NCBI GenBank assembly: GCA_900199595.1
Contig: FZRB01000019.1
Location: 27,456-82,624 of the forward strand
DNA length: 55,169 nucleotides
Reading direction: 5' to 3'
From: Lachnospiraceae bacterium
GTDB lineage: Bacteria > Bacillota > Clostridia > Lachnospirales > Lachnospiraceae
Positions 44,435 through 52,135 of the stretch are shown in pieces. A model generated the notes under the pieces. It saw only the letters and a program-made list of their open reading frames with translations. It did not search any database and had not been told where the DNA came from. The position numbers and the translations under genes were made by a program. Position 1 is the first letter of the stretch, and each line of letters begins with the position of its first letter.

Positions 44435-45256
44435 TCATTTAAAGATTTCATCCATCGCCCCGGTTCGGTAGCCTCTCATATCCACAGTTACATACAAAAA
44501 TCCTATTTCTTTTAACACATTGTCCACTTCTTCTCTAATACTTATCAGCTGATCCATATTATCTGCAGGAATTTCTATCCTTGCAAGAGCTTTTTCTCCT
44601 ACCTCATGAAGTCGGACTCTTACCTGGTCAAAGCCCTTTTTTACAAGGAACTCTTCAGCACTGTCTATCATTGAAAGCTTTTCCTGTGTAATATATTCTC
44701 CGTAGGGTATCCTTGTAGCAAGACACGCAAGTGAAGGCTTGTTCCAGGTCGTAAGTCCAAGCTCCTCTGATAAAATCCTAATATCATCCTTACTAAGTCC
44801 TGCCTCTCTGAGAGGGCTCTTTATTTCCAGCTCCTCGATCGCTTTCATACCCGGACGGTAGTCACCCATATCATCCGTATTAGTTCCTTCGGCAACATAT
44901 CTAAAGCCCTCTTCAGACATATATTCTTTAAATCTTAAAAAAATACTTTTCTTACATATGTAGCATCTATCCTTCGGATTCTCTATAAAACCGGGTATAT
45001 CCAGCTGCTTAAGCTCTACTTCTTTGTACTCAATTCCTTCCTTCTGACAGAAGCTGATTGCTTCATTTCTCTCTCTTTCAGGAAAAGAAGGAGTTACCGC
45101 AGTTACAGCCTTGCAGTTTTTTCCCAGAACATCATGCGCTGCCTTCAGAAGAAATGTTGAATCAACGCCACCCGAAAAAGCGATCACAACAGAAGAATAT
45201 TCAGACAGAATATCCTTTAGCTTATTATATTTTTCTTGTAAATCTACTGATATCAT
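44435..45256 (-). CDS. larE: ATP-dependent sulfur transferase LarE, three-cysteine type
   Basis: 273 aa. LarE sulfurises the pincer nucleotide in NPN synthesis. N-type ATP pyrophosphatase fold with PP-loop FSGGVDSTFL at ~27-36, then Cys98 and Cys101 in KDRCYICKK and a Cys near 178 in PSLACLATRIPYG. L. plantarum LarE has only the last of these as sacrificial sulfur donor (it reads WYYAK at the CxxC place). Homologues with three Cys are known to carry a [4Fe-4S] cluster for catalytic sulfur transfer. The last ~50 residues have VDMRGYRTGAMDE. Separated from the ABC permease by a hairpin. Confidence 0.88.
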   Translation of the reverse strand: MISVDLQEKYNKLKDILSEYSSVVIAFSGGVDSTFLLKAAHDVLGKNCKAVTAVTPSFPERERNEAISFCQKEGIEYKEVELKQLDIPGFIENPKDRCYICKKSIFLRFKEYMSEEGFRYVAEGTNTDDMGDYRPGMKAIEELEIKSPLREAGLSKDDIRILSEELGLTTWNKPSLACLATRIPYGEYITQEKLSMIDSAEEFLVKKGFDQVRVRLHEVGEKALARIEIPADNMDQLISIREEVDNVLKEIGFLYVTVDMRGYRTGAMDEIFK

Positions 45257-45271
45257 TTACTCCCTCTTTTT

Positions 45272-45308
45272 AAAAATGTGACACTCACATCAATTGTGAC
45301 TGTCACAC
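45272..45308. repeat. Degenerate hairpin related to family A (terminator)
   Basis: AAAAATGTGACA (45272-45283) pairs with TGTCACA (45301-45307), with an inner TCACA/TGTGA stem; the central GAACC palindrome is replaced by CAATTG. It overlaps the permease stop codon and ends the ABC-2 operon before larE on the minus strand. Confidence 0.7.
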
Positions 45309-46097
45309 CTTATCATTCTTCGACGAAACCTTAATTACTGCCCAATAATAGGTAATAATCAGTACCACTATGTTCAGAATCAGCGGACCGGTTACACTTG
45401 AGTAATCGCTTCTGCTGTCATATACAAAGGTAAGCATATATGTCGGAAAATACTTTCCTATCGGCATATAATTCATTATATCCGGAACGAAAAGAACTGT
45501 TCCAAGTGTTGATATTGCGGCAACCACACTGCTTCTGAAGCATACCGACAGAAGCATGGTATTTGCAAGAATAAAGAAAAGATTCAAACCATGAATAAAT
45601 GCGCAGAATAACGCATTTAAAAATGGCATATCTCTCTCCATAAAAGTATTAGCAACCATATAATAAAACATATAACTGATAAATACTGAGCATCCCGCAA
45701 ATGTACTGTAACAAAGGGTCTTGCTGGCAACGATCTCTCTGGCCTCATAACCCTGCTCTATGGGAAGGATCCATTTTCCCTTTGCCCTTTCCTTTGGAAG
45801 TAAGCTGTGCGTCACAATTACAGTTATGAGTGTAAAGAAAACACCTAAATAATAGGAAAAAACACCCAGACTTCCTCTTGTCATTTTAGGATAGATCATC
45901 CTCATCATGCTTTCCAGCGATTCGATGTCAAAGCCTGGCAGCTGAACTGTCAGCTCATCCGGTATATCAGTGAAAAGAACTGTTATACCCATAATCATAA
46001 AAGCTATTCCAAAAGAAAGCGCCAGAAATAAAATGAGCTTACCTGTTCTTAAAACTTCTTTTATATCCTTTTTTATAAGACATTTATATCTGATCAT
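45303..46097 (-). CDS. ABC-2 type transporter permease
   Basis: 264 aa with six membrane helices (ILFLALSFGIAFMIMGITVL first, VVLIITYYWAVIKV last). It pairs with the ATPase upstream: its ATG at 46097 overlaps the ATPase TGA (ATGA) with AGGAGG inside the ATPase end. A longer GTG start (46106) would sit too near that SD. Substrate unknown; ABC-2 pairs in Clostridia often handle bacteriocins, lipids or drugs. Confidence 0.85.
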   Translation of the reverse strand: MIRYKCLIKKDIKEVLRTGKLILFLALSFGIAFMIMGITVLFTDIPDELTVQLPGFDIESLESMMRMIYPKMTRGSLGVFSYYLGVFFTLITVIVTHSLLPKERAKGKWILPIEQGYEAREIVASKTLCYSTFAGCSVFISYMFYYMVANTFMERDMPFLNALFCAFIHGLNLFFILANTMLLSVCFRSSVVAAISTLGTVLFVPDIMNYMPIGKYFPTYMLTFVYDSRSDYSSVTGPLILNIVVLIITYYWAVIKVSSKNDKV

Positions 46098-46981
46098 CCT
46101 GCGCACACCTCCTGGAATATACTATCCAGTGAAAGTGCCGCACTGGTTATTTTTGCAATCTCGATACCCTGAGCTGCTATTCCCTGAAGAGCCCTCTGCT
46201 GACTCTCCTGCTTATTATTTTCATCAATAACAATTCTGATAGTTTGTGGGTCTATTACATACATTACAGGTGCATACTTATATAACTCATCCAGATCAGG
46301 CTCTTTCTTAAATGTTACCAGTATCTCTGAGGTTTGAGAACGTACCTTAGCTACATCCACCTCCCGGACTATCACACCATTATTAAGAAAGCCTGCCTTA
46401 TCACAGATACTGTCCATATCAGCAAGTATATGTGTTGAAAGAATAATTGTTTTTCCCTCTTCCTTCAGCTTCATCAATATATTCTTTACATCATTTCTTC
46501 CTGAAGGATCAAGCGCACTTGTGGGTTCATCCAGCAGTATTATATCCGGATTATTTACCAGAACTGCTGCAATTCCAAGCCTCTGCCTCATACCTCTGGA
46601 CATGGTCTTAAGCCGCACATTTGGCGGCAGACTTACAAGCTTCAGCAGCTCATCCCGCCTTACAGGATTCTGATCCATCAAAAGAAGATCCAGATACTCA
46701 TCCGTAGTCAGGTAATCATAGAATTCCGGCAGATCCGGCAGATACCCAATCCGCGAAAAAGATGACACCCTCGAACCAGGTTCAGTGCTGTCATCTTTTT
46801 TTATGATGCACTTTCCTGAGTCGGCTTCCATAAGGCCGGACATTATATTCATAAGAGTAGTCTTTCCGGCACCGTTACGGCCTATCAGTCCATAGATGGA
46901 TCCTGCCTCAACTTCAAAGCTGACACCTCGTAGAACCTTATTATATGCAAATGTCTTATGTATATTGTCTACTTTAATCAC
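46094..46981 (-). CDS. ABC-2 transporter ATPase with a palindromic repeat built into its reading frame
   Basis: 295 aa. Walker A GLIGRNGAGKTT at 31-42, signature MSRGMRQRLGIA, Walker B PDIILLDEPTSALD, H-loop STHIL. After the Q-loop region the family normally has a short variable hairpin between the SG turn and IGYLP; here residues 61-75 (KKDDSTEPGSRVSSF) are exactly the translation of palindromic copy 8. The length between SGK and IGYLP is close to family average, so the repeat seems to have replaced, or been tolerated in, a surface loop. All catalytic motifs are intact, so it looks functional. Coupled to the permease. Confidence 0.88.
   Translation of the reverse strand: MIKVDNIHKTFAYNKVLRGVSFEVEAGSIYGLIGRNGAGKTTLMNIMSGLMEADSGKCIIKKDDSTEPGSRVSSFSRIGYLPDLPEFYDYLTTDEYLDLLLMDQNPVRRDELLKLVSLPPNVRLKTMSRGMRQRLGIAAVLVNNPDIILLDEPTSALDPSGRNDVKNILMKLKEEGKTIILSTHILADMDSICDKAGFLNNGVIVREVDVAKVRSQTSEILVTFKKEPDLDELYKYAPVMYVIDPQTIRIVIDENNKQESQQRALQGIAAQGIEIAKITSAALSLDSIFQEVCAG
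46756..46802. repeat. Palindromic repeat family A, copy 8, inside the ABC ATPase gene
   Basis: AAAAAGATGACACCCTCGAACC...GGTTCAGTGCTGTCATCTTTTTT. Outer arms and the central palindrome are intact but the inner segments (CCCTC versus AGTGC) no longer pair, unlike the intergenic copies. It stays in frame without a stop codon on the minus strand. Confidence 0.93.
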
Positions 46982-47005
46982 TTCTGTTCCTTCTTTCCAG
47001 GCTTC

Positions 47006-47779
47006 CTAAATCTCTGCTAAATCCTTCACTACCTCACCGGCGATTATCAGTCCCGCCACAGATGGTACAAATGCGACTGAGCCGGGTGTTTGCTTCTTTC
47101 TTCCTGTTTTCTTTTCTCTATCTTCAATCTGATCAGCTTCTTTATCTGACATATTTTCATTGACAGATAAAGCTTCTTCAGTTGAATAAACGCATTTCAG
47201 CTTTTTAATCCCTCTCTTTTTCAGTTCTCTTCTCATGACCTTTGCCAGAGGGCATACACTGGTCTTATATATATCTGCCACCCTGAAACTCGTCGGGTCC
47301 AGCTTGTTTCCTGCCCCCATTGAACTTATGATCGGAACGTTATATTCCGAAGCCTTTTCTATAATAAACAGTTTTGCGGTTACTGTATCAACTGCATCAA
47401 CTACATAATCATATGTAGAAAAATCAATTCTGTCATACTCTTTAGTTTTTTCATATTCATTTGCAGTATCCGGAAGATAAAACAGATTATGAGTAATAAC
47501 CTCCGCTTCCGGGTTTATGTCCAGAATTCTATCCTTCATCACTTCAGTTTTGTATCTGCCGATAGTACTATGAAGCGCTATGATCTGACGGTTGATATTT
47601 GTTTCATCAACCACATCCTTGTCTACGAGTTCTATATGACCAACACCTGATCTGGCAAGAGCCTCTGCCACATAACCTCCAACTCCACCGATTCCGAATA
47701 CTATAACCCTTGCTTCAGTCAGCTTATTTAATGATTCTTCACCAAGAAGCATCCTGGTACGGGCAAATATCTCTGACAT
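47006..47779 (-). CDS. tcdA: tRNA threonylcarbamoyladenosine dehydratase TcdA
   Basis: 257 aa E1-like enzyme. With ATP it dehydrates t6A37 to cyclic ct6A in tRNAs. Glycine motif VFGIGGVGGYVAEALARSGV at ~26-45, NINRQIIALHSTIGR, YVVDAVDTVTAK and SSMGAGNKLDPTSFRVADI are TcdA signatures. An inserted Lys/Asp-rich loop (DREKKTGRKKQTP) is a local feature. With TsaB, TsaD and TsaE in the same window this completes the path from t6A to ct6A. Lies 28 nt after the alcohol dehydrogenase gene and 24 nt before the ATPase gene. Confidence 0.92.
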   Translation of the reverse strand: MSEIFARTRMLLGEESLNKLTEARVIVFGIGGVGGYVAEALARSGVGHIELVDKDVVDETNINRQIIALHSTIGRYKTEVMKDRILDINPEAEVITHNLFYLPDTANEYEKTKEYDRIDFSTYDYVVDAVDTVTAKLFIIEKASEYNVPIISSMGAGNKLDPTSFRVADIYKTSVCPLAKVMRRELKKRGIKKLKCVYSTEEALSVNENMSDKEADQIEDREKKTGRKKQTPGSVAFVPSVAGLIIAGEVVKDLAEI

Positions 47780-47807
47780 TTATTTCTCCATTTCCATAAA
47801 ATGTAAT

Positions 47808-49010
47808 CTATCCCGCGATGTTCTCCAGCACTTCTCTGTTTACAGGATAAGGAACCTTTTTTATCCTTTCCGGAGCAGCGAGAATATCTTTGATAGAATT
47901 CTCAACAAGAATACTGTACTCAACATCTGTTATATTTCCGATATCACAGGTCTTCCCGAGAAAGCTCTTAAAATCATCCATATCCTTAAAATCCATCGCT
48001 CTGAAAAGCTCTTTCTGAGTTTTCTCATCAGCAAAGCTTATAAATCCGGGCTGGAAGATACCTGTAGCCGGACCGTGAGCCACGCGAGCCTCGTAGGTCA
48101 GCCTGTAGCTGAGGGCATGTGGCAGTGATGTTCCTGTTATGGCTATTGCTTTTCCGGCTATATTTGATGCCTTCAACATATCTTCAAGTATCTTAAGATC
48201 TGTTATCTCATCTGCCATGGCCTTTTCAGGATCACTCGATCGTCTCACGTAGTCGGATACATTTCCCGGCTTTTCATCCTTTACATAGCCTACCTTACGA
48301 TTACCCAGTATAACCTGCTTACCCTTACTCCACAGCTTAAGTCCCTGTATACATAGAGACTTACTTTCTGGAGTGGCTCCGGTATTTATATAGCTCTCTA
48401 TCAAATGTGCCATTGTATCTATGGCTGTATTTCTGAGCACCTTATATGGTGCGTACATCAGATAGGTTGAGTCAAGAAGTGACAGACTGGGATAAACTCT
48501 GTGAGGAAGACTGACTTTTGTTCTGAGATCTGGTCTCGAAAGGACCGAAACACCCGTTGCTTCCGAGCCTGTTCCGCAGGTTGTCGGAATACATATAACC
48601 GGAAAACATATGGTCTGTCCATAATCATCTGTTTCGGCACGTCCTTTATTTTTATCAGGCTTAGTATAAAGAAAATCTTCCTTTTCGCTATTATAAAATA
48701 ACAGTATAGAAACTGCCTTCGCCGCATCCATAGGCGAACCGCCGCCTATTCCTATTACAAAATCACAGCCCTTTCCTATTCCCCTGCCTCTGGCTCTCAT
48801 TATCTCAGATACAGGAGGATTCTCGCTTATTTCGTCAAAAATCTCATATCGCGTCCCTGTTTCTTCCATAACATCCAGTACATCCCTCAGGGCTCCGTTC
48901 TCTTTGGCTGAATTTCTGCCTGTTATAATAAGTGCGCGACTTCCCAGACGGGCTATATCAGCAGCATGATTTTTTACTGCACCCTTTTCTATATATGTAG
49001 GAATATTCAT
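47808..49010 (-). CDS. Iron-containing alcohol dehydrogenase
   Basis: 400 aa, group III Fe-ADH. NAD-binding GIGGGSPMDAAKAVSIL at ~90-106, CGTGSEATGVSV, and metal ligands in NTAIDTMAHLIESYIN, LPHALSYRL and EARVAHGPATGIF. Family members reduce butyraldehyde, acetaldehyde, lactaldehyde or dihydroxyacetone; substrate not identifiable. AAGGAG-like purine run precedes the ATG. The 178-nt region before it (49011-49188) holds the terminator of the secreted-protein gene. Confidence 0.9.
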   Translation of the reverse strand: MNIPTYIEKGAVKNHAADIARLGSRALIITGRNSAKENGALRDVLDVMEETGTRYEIFDEISENPPVSEIMRARGRGIGKGCDFVIGIGGGSPMDAAKAVSILLFYNSEKEDFLYTKPDKNKGRAETDDYGQTICFPVICIPTTCGTGSEATGVSVLSRPDLRTKVSLPHRVYPSLSLLDSTYLMYAPYKVLRNTAIDTMAHLIESYINTGATPESKSLCIQGLKLWSKGKQVILGNRKVGYVKDEKPGNVSDYVRRSSDPEKAMADEITDLKILEDMLKASNIAGKAIAITGTSLPHALSYRLTYEARVAHGPATGIFQPGFISFADEKTQKELFRAMDFKDMDDFKSFLGKTCDIGNITDVEYSILVENSIKDILAAPERIKKVPYPVNREVLENIAG

Positions 49011-49132
49011 ATGCAGATCTCCTTGGAAACATTTTTTCAGATACCCGATATAAAAAACAATACATTCTCATGGTATTATTTTTTTGATTTGAAGTCAACT
49101 GTGACATGTTTAGTAATTATATCAAAGAAAAA

Positions 49133-49151
49133 TCAGGAGCAAAGCCCCTGA
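49133..49151 (-). terminator. Terminator after the secreted-protein gene
   Basis: TCAGG and CCTGA arms with a GC/GC inner pair around AAA; the minus strand continues with TTTTTC. It lies about 38 nt after the stop at 49189. Confidence 0.7.
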
Positions 49152-49188
49152 CTCTTCAATCTGTAACTAATATATTAGCTAAACTATT

Positions 49189-50961
49189 TTATCTGGATGT
49201 CTTCTTGGATTTTGAACATGGTGTATATCCCATGTATTTATCATTTGAATATCCATATACAGAAAGCTTTGATGGAGGATTTCCGGTTGTAGTAAACTTA
49301 AATACCTTTCCTTTACCCTTAACCTTAACGCCCATGCAGCTGATACCTTTGCAGCCTTTAAGCTTGGACTTAAGAGTAATAGTTACTGTATAAGAAGTAA
49401 TAGTTACATAATGACCTCTATGCCATACATTACCTGACCAGTAACCATCTATCCATCTCTTTGTTTTCCTTACATTTGATATCTTTGCTGACTTAATAAC
49501 AGGCTTCTGCTTTGGACCTGTCTTAACCTTAAATACGCTTTCTGTCTTAACTGTCTTTCCGTTTGTAAGCTCCTTAGTCATAACAAGCTTAACTTCATAT
49601 TTCTTGTTTGCCTTAAGCTTCTTAATAGTTCCGCCTTTTCCACCCGGAGTAGTTGAGATCTTCTTAACCCATTTACTTCCGTTCTTAAGATAAATAGTAA
49701 CCTGAGCAGGCTTTCCACTTCCGAAATCAGGAAGCCTCTGAGTATCAATATTGATATAGTTATATCCGGTTGTTAATCCTATATCAGATATCTCAATACC
49801 TGTCATAATATCAACAGAATAAGGTCTTCCTTCATCTACACTTGTAGGATTATATTCATGCTTTACAGGATTAAGCTCTTTAGCATTAATAGTTATAGTA
49901 TCAACACCTGCCTGATTTCTAGTCTTAAACTCAAATGATGCAGTGAGGCCGTCATCTGAGACCTGCATAGTTTCACCTGAAGTTCCAGGTGCAGTATAGG
50001 TCATATTCTTAGGAAATCTTCCGTCAGACTCAGGATTAGTTATCTTTGCTGTAATATGTATAGTTTTCTGCTGCTTGAATGCTTCGTTTATATCGCCTTC
50101 TTTAGCTGTCCATACAACATTACAATGGATATATTTTCTGAATTCCATATTGAAGCTGAACTCTGTTCCTGCAGAAGACTTAGAAACAAGATAATGTGTA
50201 CCCTTGTTAAGAGGGAATTTTAATCCATTTGCACTATCCCATGAATTAAGAATTGCATTGGTAGACCATGTATGTAAATAATCATTCATATTAGGCGCTT
50301 TGCCTTCCTGAAGCTCATCAACTATAGCCAGCGATGCGTTATTATCACTGCTGCCACCATCTTTATTTGTAACCTTGTAATCAGAAATAGTAACCAGGGC
50401 ATCCTCAGTTGCATTCAGCTCATATATAGTATAACCGTATGCAGCATTCATTTTTTTATAATTGACAGCTCCTGATTTCATCTCAACCTTAATTTTGCTC
50501 TTTACAGGATCTGTCTCTGAATAAGCAAGCTGTATTTCTGCTGCTTCGCTAAATGCATTCGCCGGAGTTACTCCTGCATTTCCACCCCATATCTTTATCT
50601 TATCTGCAGATGGAAATGTCTTTTTATAGGTGTAGGAAATATTTCCACCACTTGAAATAACATCAGTTCCCTTTGTTCCATCTTCTTCGGCAAGAACATT
50701 TCCGTTTAAATCAAATGCGTAGAACTTAAAGTTTTGCATCTTATTTCCATTATAAAAATTTAAGGATACATATACAGCTACAGTTCCGTCTTCAGGATCC
50801 TCATATGATACATACTCAATTAAATTACCACCTTTTCCACTTACCGGCAAACTGGAATTTACACCAGGACCTGCTAACCTGGCATAAGACTGCACGGGCA
50901 TCATAAAAAGAATGATCAATGAAGCCAATGCTAAAACCATTATTTTTGAAATTTTCTTCAT
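49189..50961 (-). CDS. Secreted protein of unknown function with C-terminal fibronectin-III-like part
   Basis: 590 aa. Sec signal peptide: MKKISKIMVLALASLI then a hydrophobic core, probable cleavage near QSYA-RLA (residue ~27). The mature part is beta-rich and Thr/Asn/Lys-rich, with FN3-like patterns near the end (KWVKKISTTPGGKGGTIKKL, then KVKTGPKQKPVIKSAKIS). No catalytic or anchoring motif is seen. A Tyr/Trp-rich patch (RWIDGYWSGNVWHRGHY) might bind carbohydrate. Function unknown. Preceded by a noncoding hairpin array. Confidence 0.7.
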   Translation of the reverse strand: MKKISKIMVLALASLIILFMMPVQSYARLAGPGVNSSLPVSGKGGNLIEYVSYEDPEDGTVAVYVSLNFYNGNKMQNFKFYAFDLNGNVLAEEDGTKGTDVISSGGNISYTYKKTFPSADKIKIWGGNAGVTPANAFSEAAEIQLAYSETDPVKSKIKVEMKSGAVNYKKMNAAYGYTIYELNATEDALVTISDYKVTNKDGGSSDNNASLAIVDELQEGKAPNMNDYLHTWSTNAILNSWDSANGLKFPLNKGTHYLVSKSSAGTEFSFNMEFRKYIHCNVVWTAKEGDINEAFKQQKTIHITAKITNPESDGRFPKNMTYTAPGTSGETMQVSDDGLTASFEFKTRNQAGVDTITINAKELNPVKHEYNPTSVDEGRPYSVDIMTGIEISDIGLTTGYNYINIDTQRLPDFGSGKPAQVTIYLKNGSKWVKKISTTPGGKGGTIKKLKANKKYEVKLVMTKELTNGKTVKTESVFKVKTGPKQKPVIKSAKISNVRKTKRWIDGYWSGNVWHRGHYVTITSYTVTITLKSKLKGCKGISCMGVKVKGKGKVFKFTTTGNPPSKLSVYGYSNDKYMGYTPCSKSKKTSR

Positions 50962-51045
50962 AGTTACTCCTCCTTAACCTTCAAAATATACGTTTATTTT
51001 CACATTTCATATAGTATTTGTAAAGTATCCATTGGATACTTTTAT

Positions 51046-51350
51046 ATAATAGAGCCAGTTTCTTTGCCTTATTCACAGTAGTTTGGATGTCATTCGGAAA
51101 ATCCGCTCTTCGAGCTTTACCGTCTGCTCTCGCAGACTATTTTCCTCATGCATCCAAAGCTCCTGCTTGTGCCATATCACTTCATGATATGCAAGCCTTC
51201 CTTCGTAAGGCTTGGTTCTGCTTTGCAGAACGCATCCTCGTTTCACTCGGACCCTCGATTACTTTGTAATCGAGAGCTAATTCGCAGGTACGATAAAAAA
51301 TAGAACCAGTTTCTTTGCTTGCTAGCAAGCACGAAACTGGTTCTATTTTT
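51046..51350. repeat. Hairpin array (family C) filling a 408-nt gene-free region
   Basis: The region 50962-51369 has no gene. It holds in series: a partial copy (about 51046-51068) of the left side of the terminator, GTCTGC/GCAGAC (51122-51137), a GCTTG/CAAGC stem-loop with ATATCA/TGATAT (51164-51196), AAGCCTT/AAGGCTT (51193-51213), GTTCTGC/GCAGAAC (51215-51231), CTCGATTAC/GTAATCGAG (51254-51274), then the terminator at 51299-51347. Mostly TTT or TTCG loops. It looks like a mosaic mobile or structured element. Confidence 0.8.
51299..51347. terminator. Long bidirectional terminator after the AIM24-type gene
   Basis: AATAGAACCAGTTTC (51299-51313) pairs perfectly with GAAACTGGTTCTATT (51333-51347), and inside it GCTTGC pairs with GCAAGC (51317-51330). 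T tracts flank both sides. 22 nt after the minus-strand stop at 51370. Confidence 0.88.
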
Positions 51351-51369
51351 TATCTACTGTGAATAGTCA

Positions 51370-52047
51370 CTAATTACTTGTCACGATGTATGGCTGGATT
51401 GCTCCTGCGAGGCTTGATGCCGGCATGGTCTGTACCCAAACATGTCCAGGTCCTGTAACTACTGTGTTGAAGAGTCCCTCTCCACCAAATGCGATATTCT
51501 TAAGACCCTTAACTGTCTGGATATCCATCTGGCATGTCTCTGACATAGCTGCAAGATGACCTGTATCAAGTACTATCTGCTGTCCTGGCTGAAGATCATA
51601 CTCAACTACATGACCATCGAACTCAGCAAAAGCAACACCCTGTCCGGAAACTTTCTGCATGATGAAACCTTCTCCACCAAACATGCCTGCGCCGAGCTTC
51701 TTCTTAAAATGTACTGAAAGCTCGATATTTCCTACTGATGCAAGAAAAGCAGACTTCTGGAAAACCATGTTGTTTCCAGGGCCTATCTCAAAAGCTCTGA
51801 TTGATCCAGGGAAGCTTGATGCACAAGCTATAAATCCAGGACCTCCCTCAGCTGTATAGATGTTCTGGAAAACAGACTCTCCTGATACTGCACGGCTGAA
51901 CATCTTTCCAAGTCCGCCACCTGATGTTTCCATCTTCATGTTAGGTGACATCCAAGACATTCCACCACCTTCTGTTACTACCTTCTCCCCCGCATCAAGA
52001 TTGATGATTACTACAGGTAGAGTTCCTCCATCGATTTGATAATTCAT
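51370..52047 (-). CDS. AIM24/TIGR00266-family protein
   Basis: 225 aa, beta-sandwich TRAP-like family (AIM24). It begins MNYQIDGGTLPVVIINLDAG and carries GGMSWMSPNMKMETSGGG, GGEGFIMQKVSGQGVAF and FGGEGLFNTVVTGPG, all family marks. Function in bacteria is unknown; it is usually a soluble trimer-like protein. GGAGG precedes the ATG; a 7-bp hairpin sits in its leader. Confidence 0.88.
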   Translation of the reverse strand: MNYQIDGGTLPVVIINLDAGEKVVTEGGGMSWMSPNMKMETSGGGLGKMFSRAVSGESVFQNIYTAEGGPGFIACASSFPGSIRAFEIGPGNNMVFQKSAFLASVGNIELSVHFKKKLGAGMFGGEGFIMQKVSGQGVAFAEFDGHVVEYDLQPGQQIVLDTGHLAAMSETCQMDIQTVKGLKNIAFGGEGLFNTVVTGPGHVWVQTMPASSLAGAIQPYIVTSN

Positions 52048-52073
52048 TTTGCTACCTCCTAAAATAATACTTT

Positions 52074-52097
52074 AATCCTTCGATTAAGCTAAGGATT
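52074..52097 (-). promoter_or_regulatory. Leader hairpin of the AIM24-type gene
   Basis: AATCCTT (52074-52080) and AAGGATT (52091-52097) with a 10-nt loop, between a TATAAT-like -10 (near 52100) and the RBS. Could be an operator or mRNA-stabilising stem. Confidence 0.4.
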
Positions 52098-52135
52098 ATT
52101 ATATACCAAGATGAAGATTTTTTCATCTGGATTTT

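Noticed and set aside
4537-46802. Palindromic repeats as a dispersed CRISPR or as riboswitches
   Set aside because: Copies lie at gene ends, not in arrays or leaders, and have A/T-tract terminator form.
46094-46981. ABC ATPase as a pseudogene because a repeat interrupts it
   Set aside because: Frame is open, all catalytic motifs are intact, and the segment length matches the family loop.
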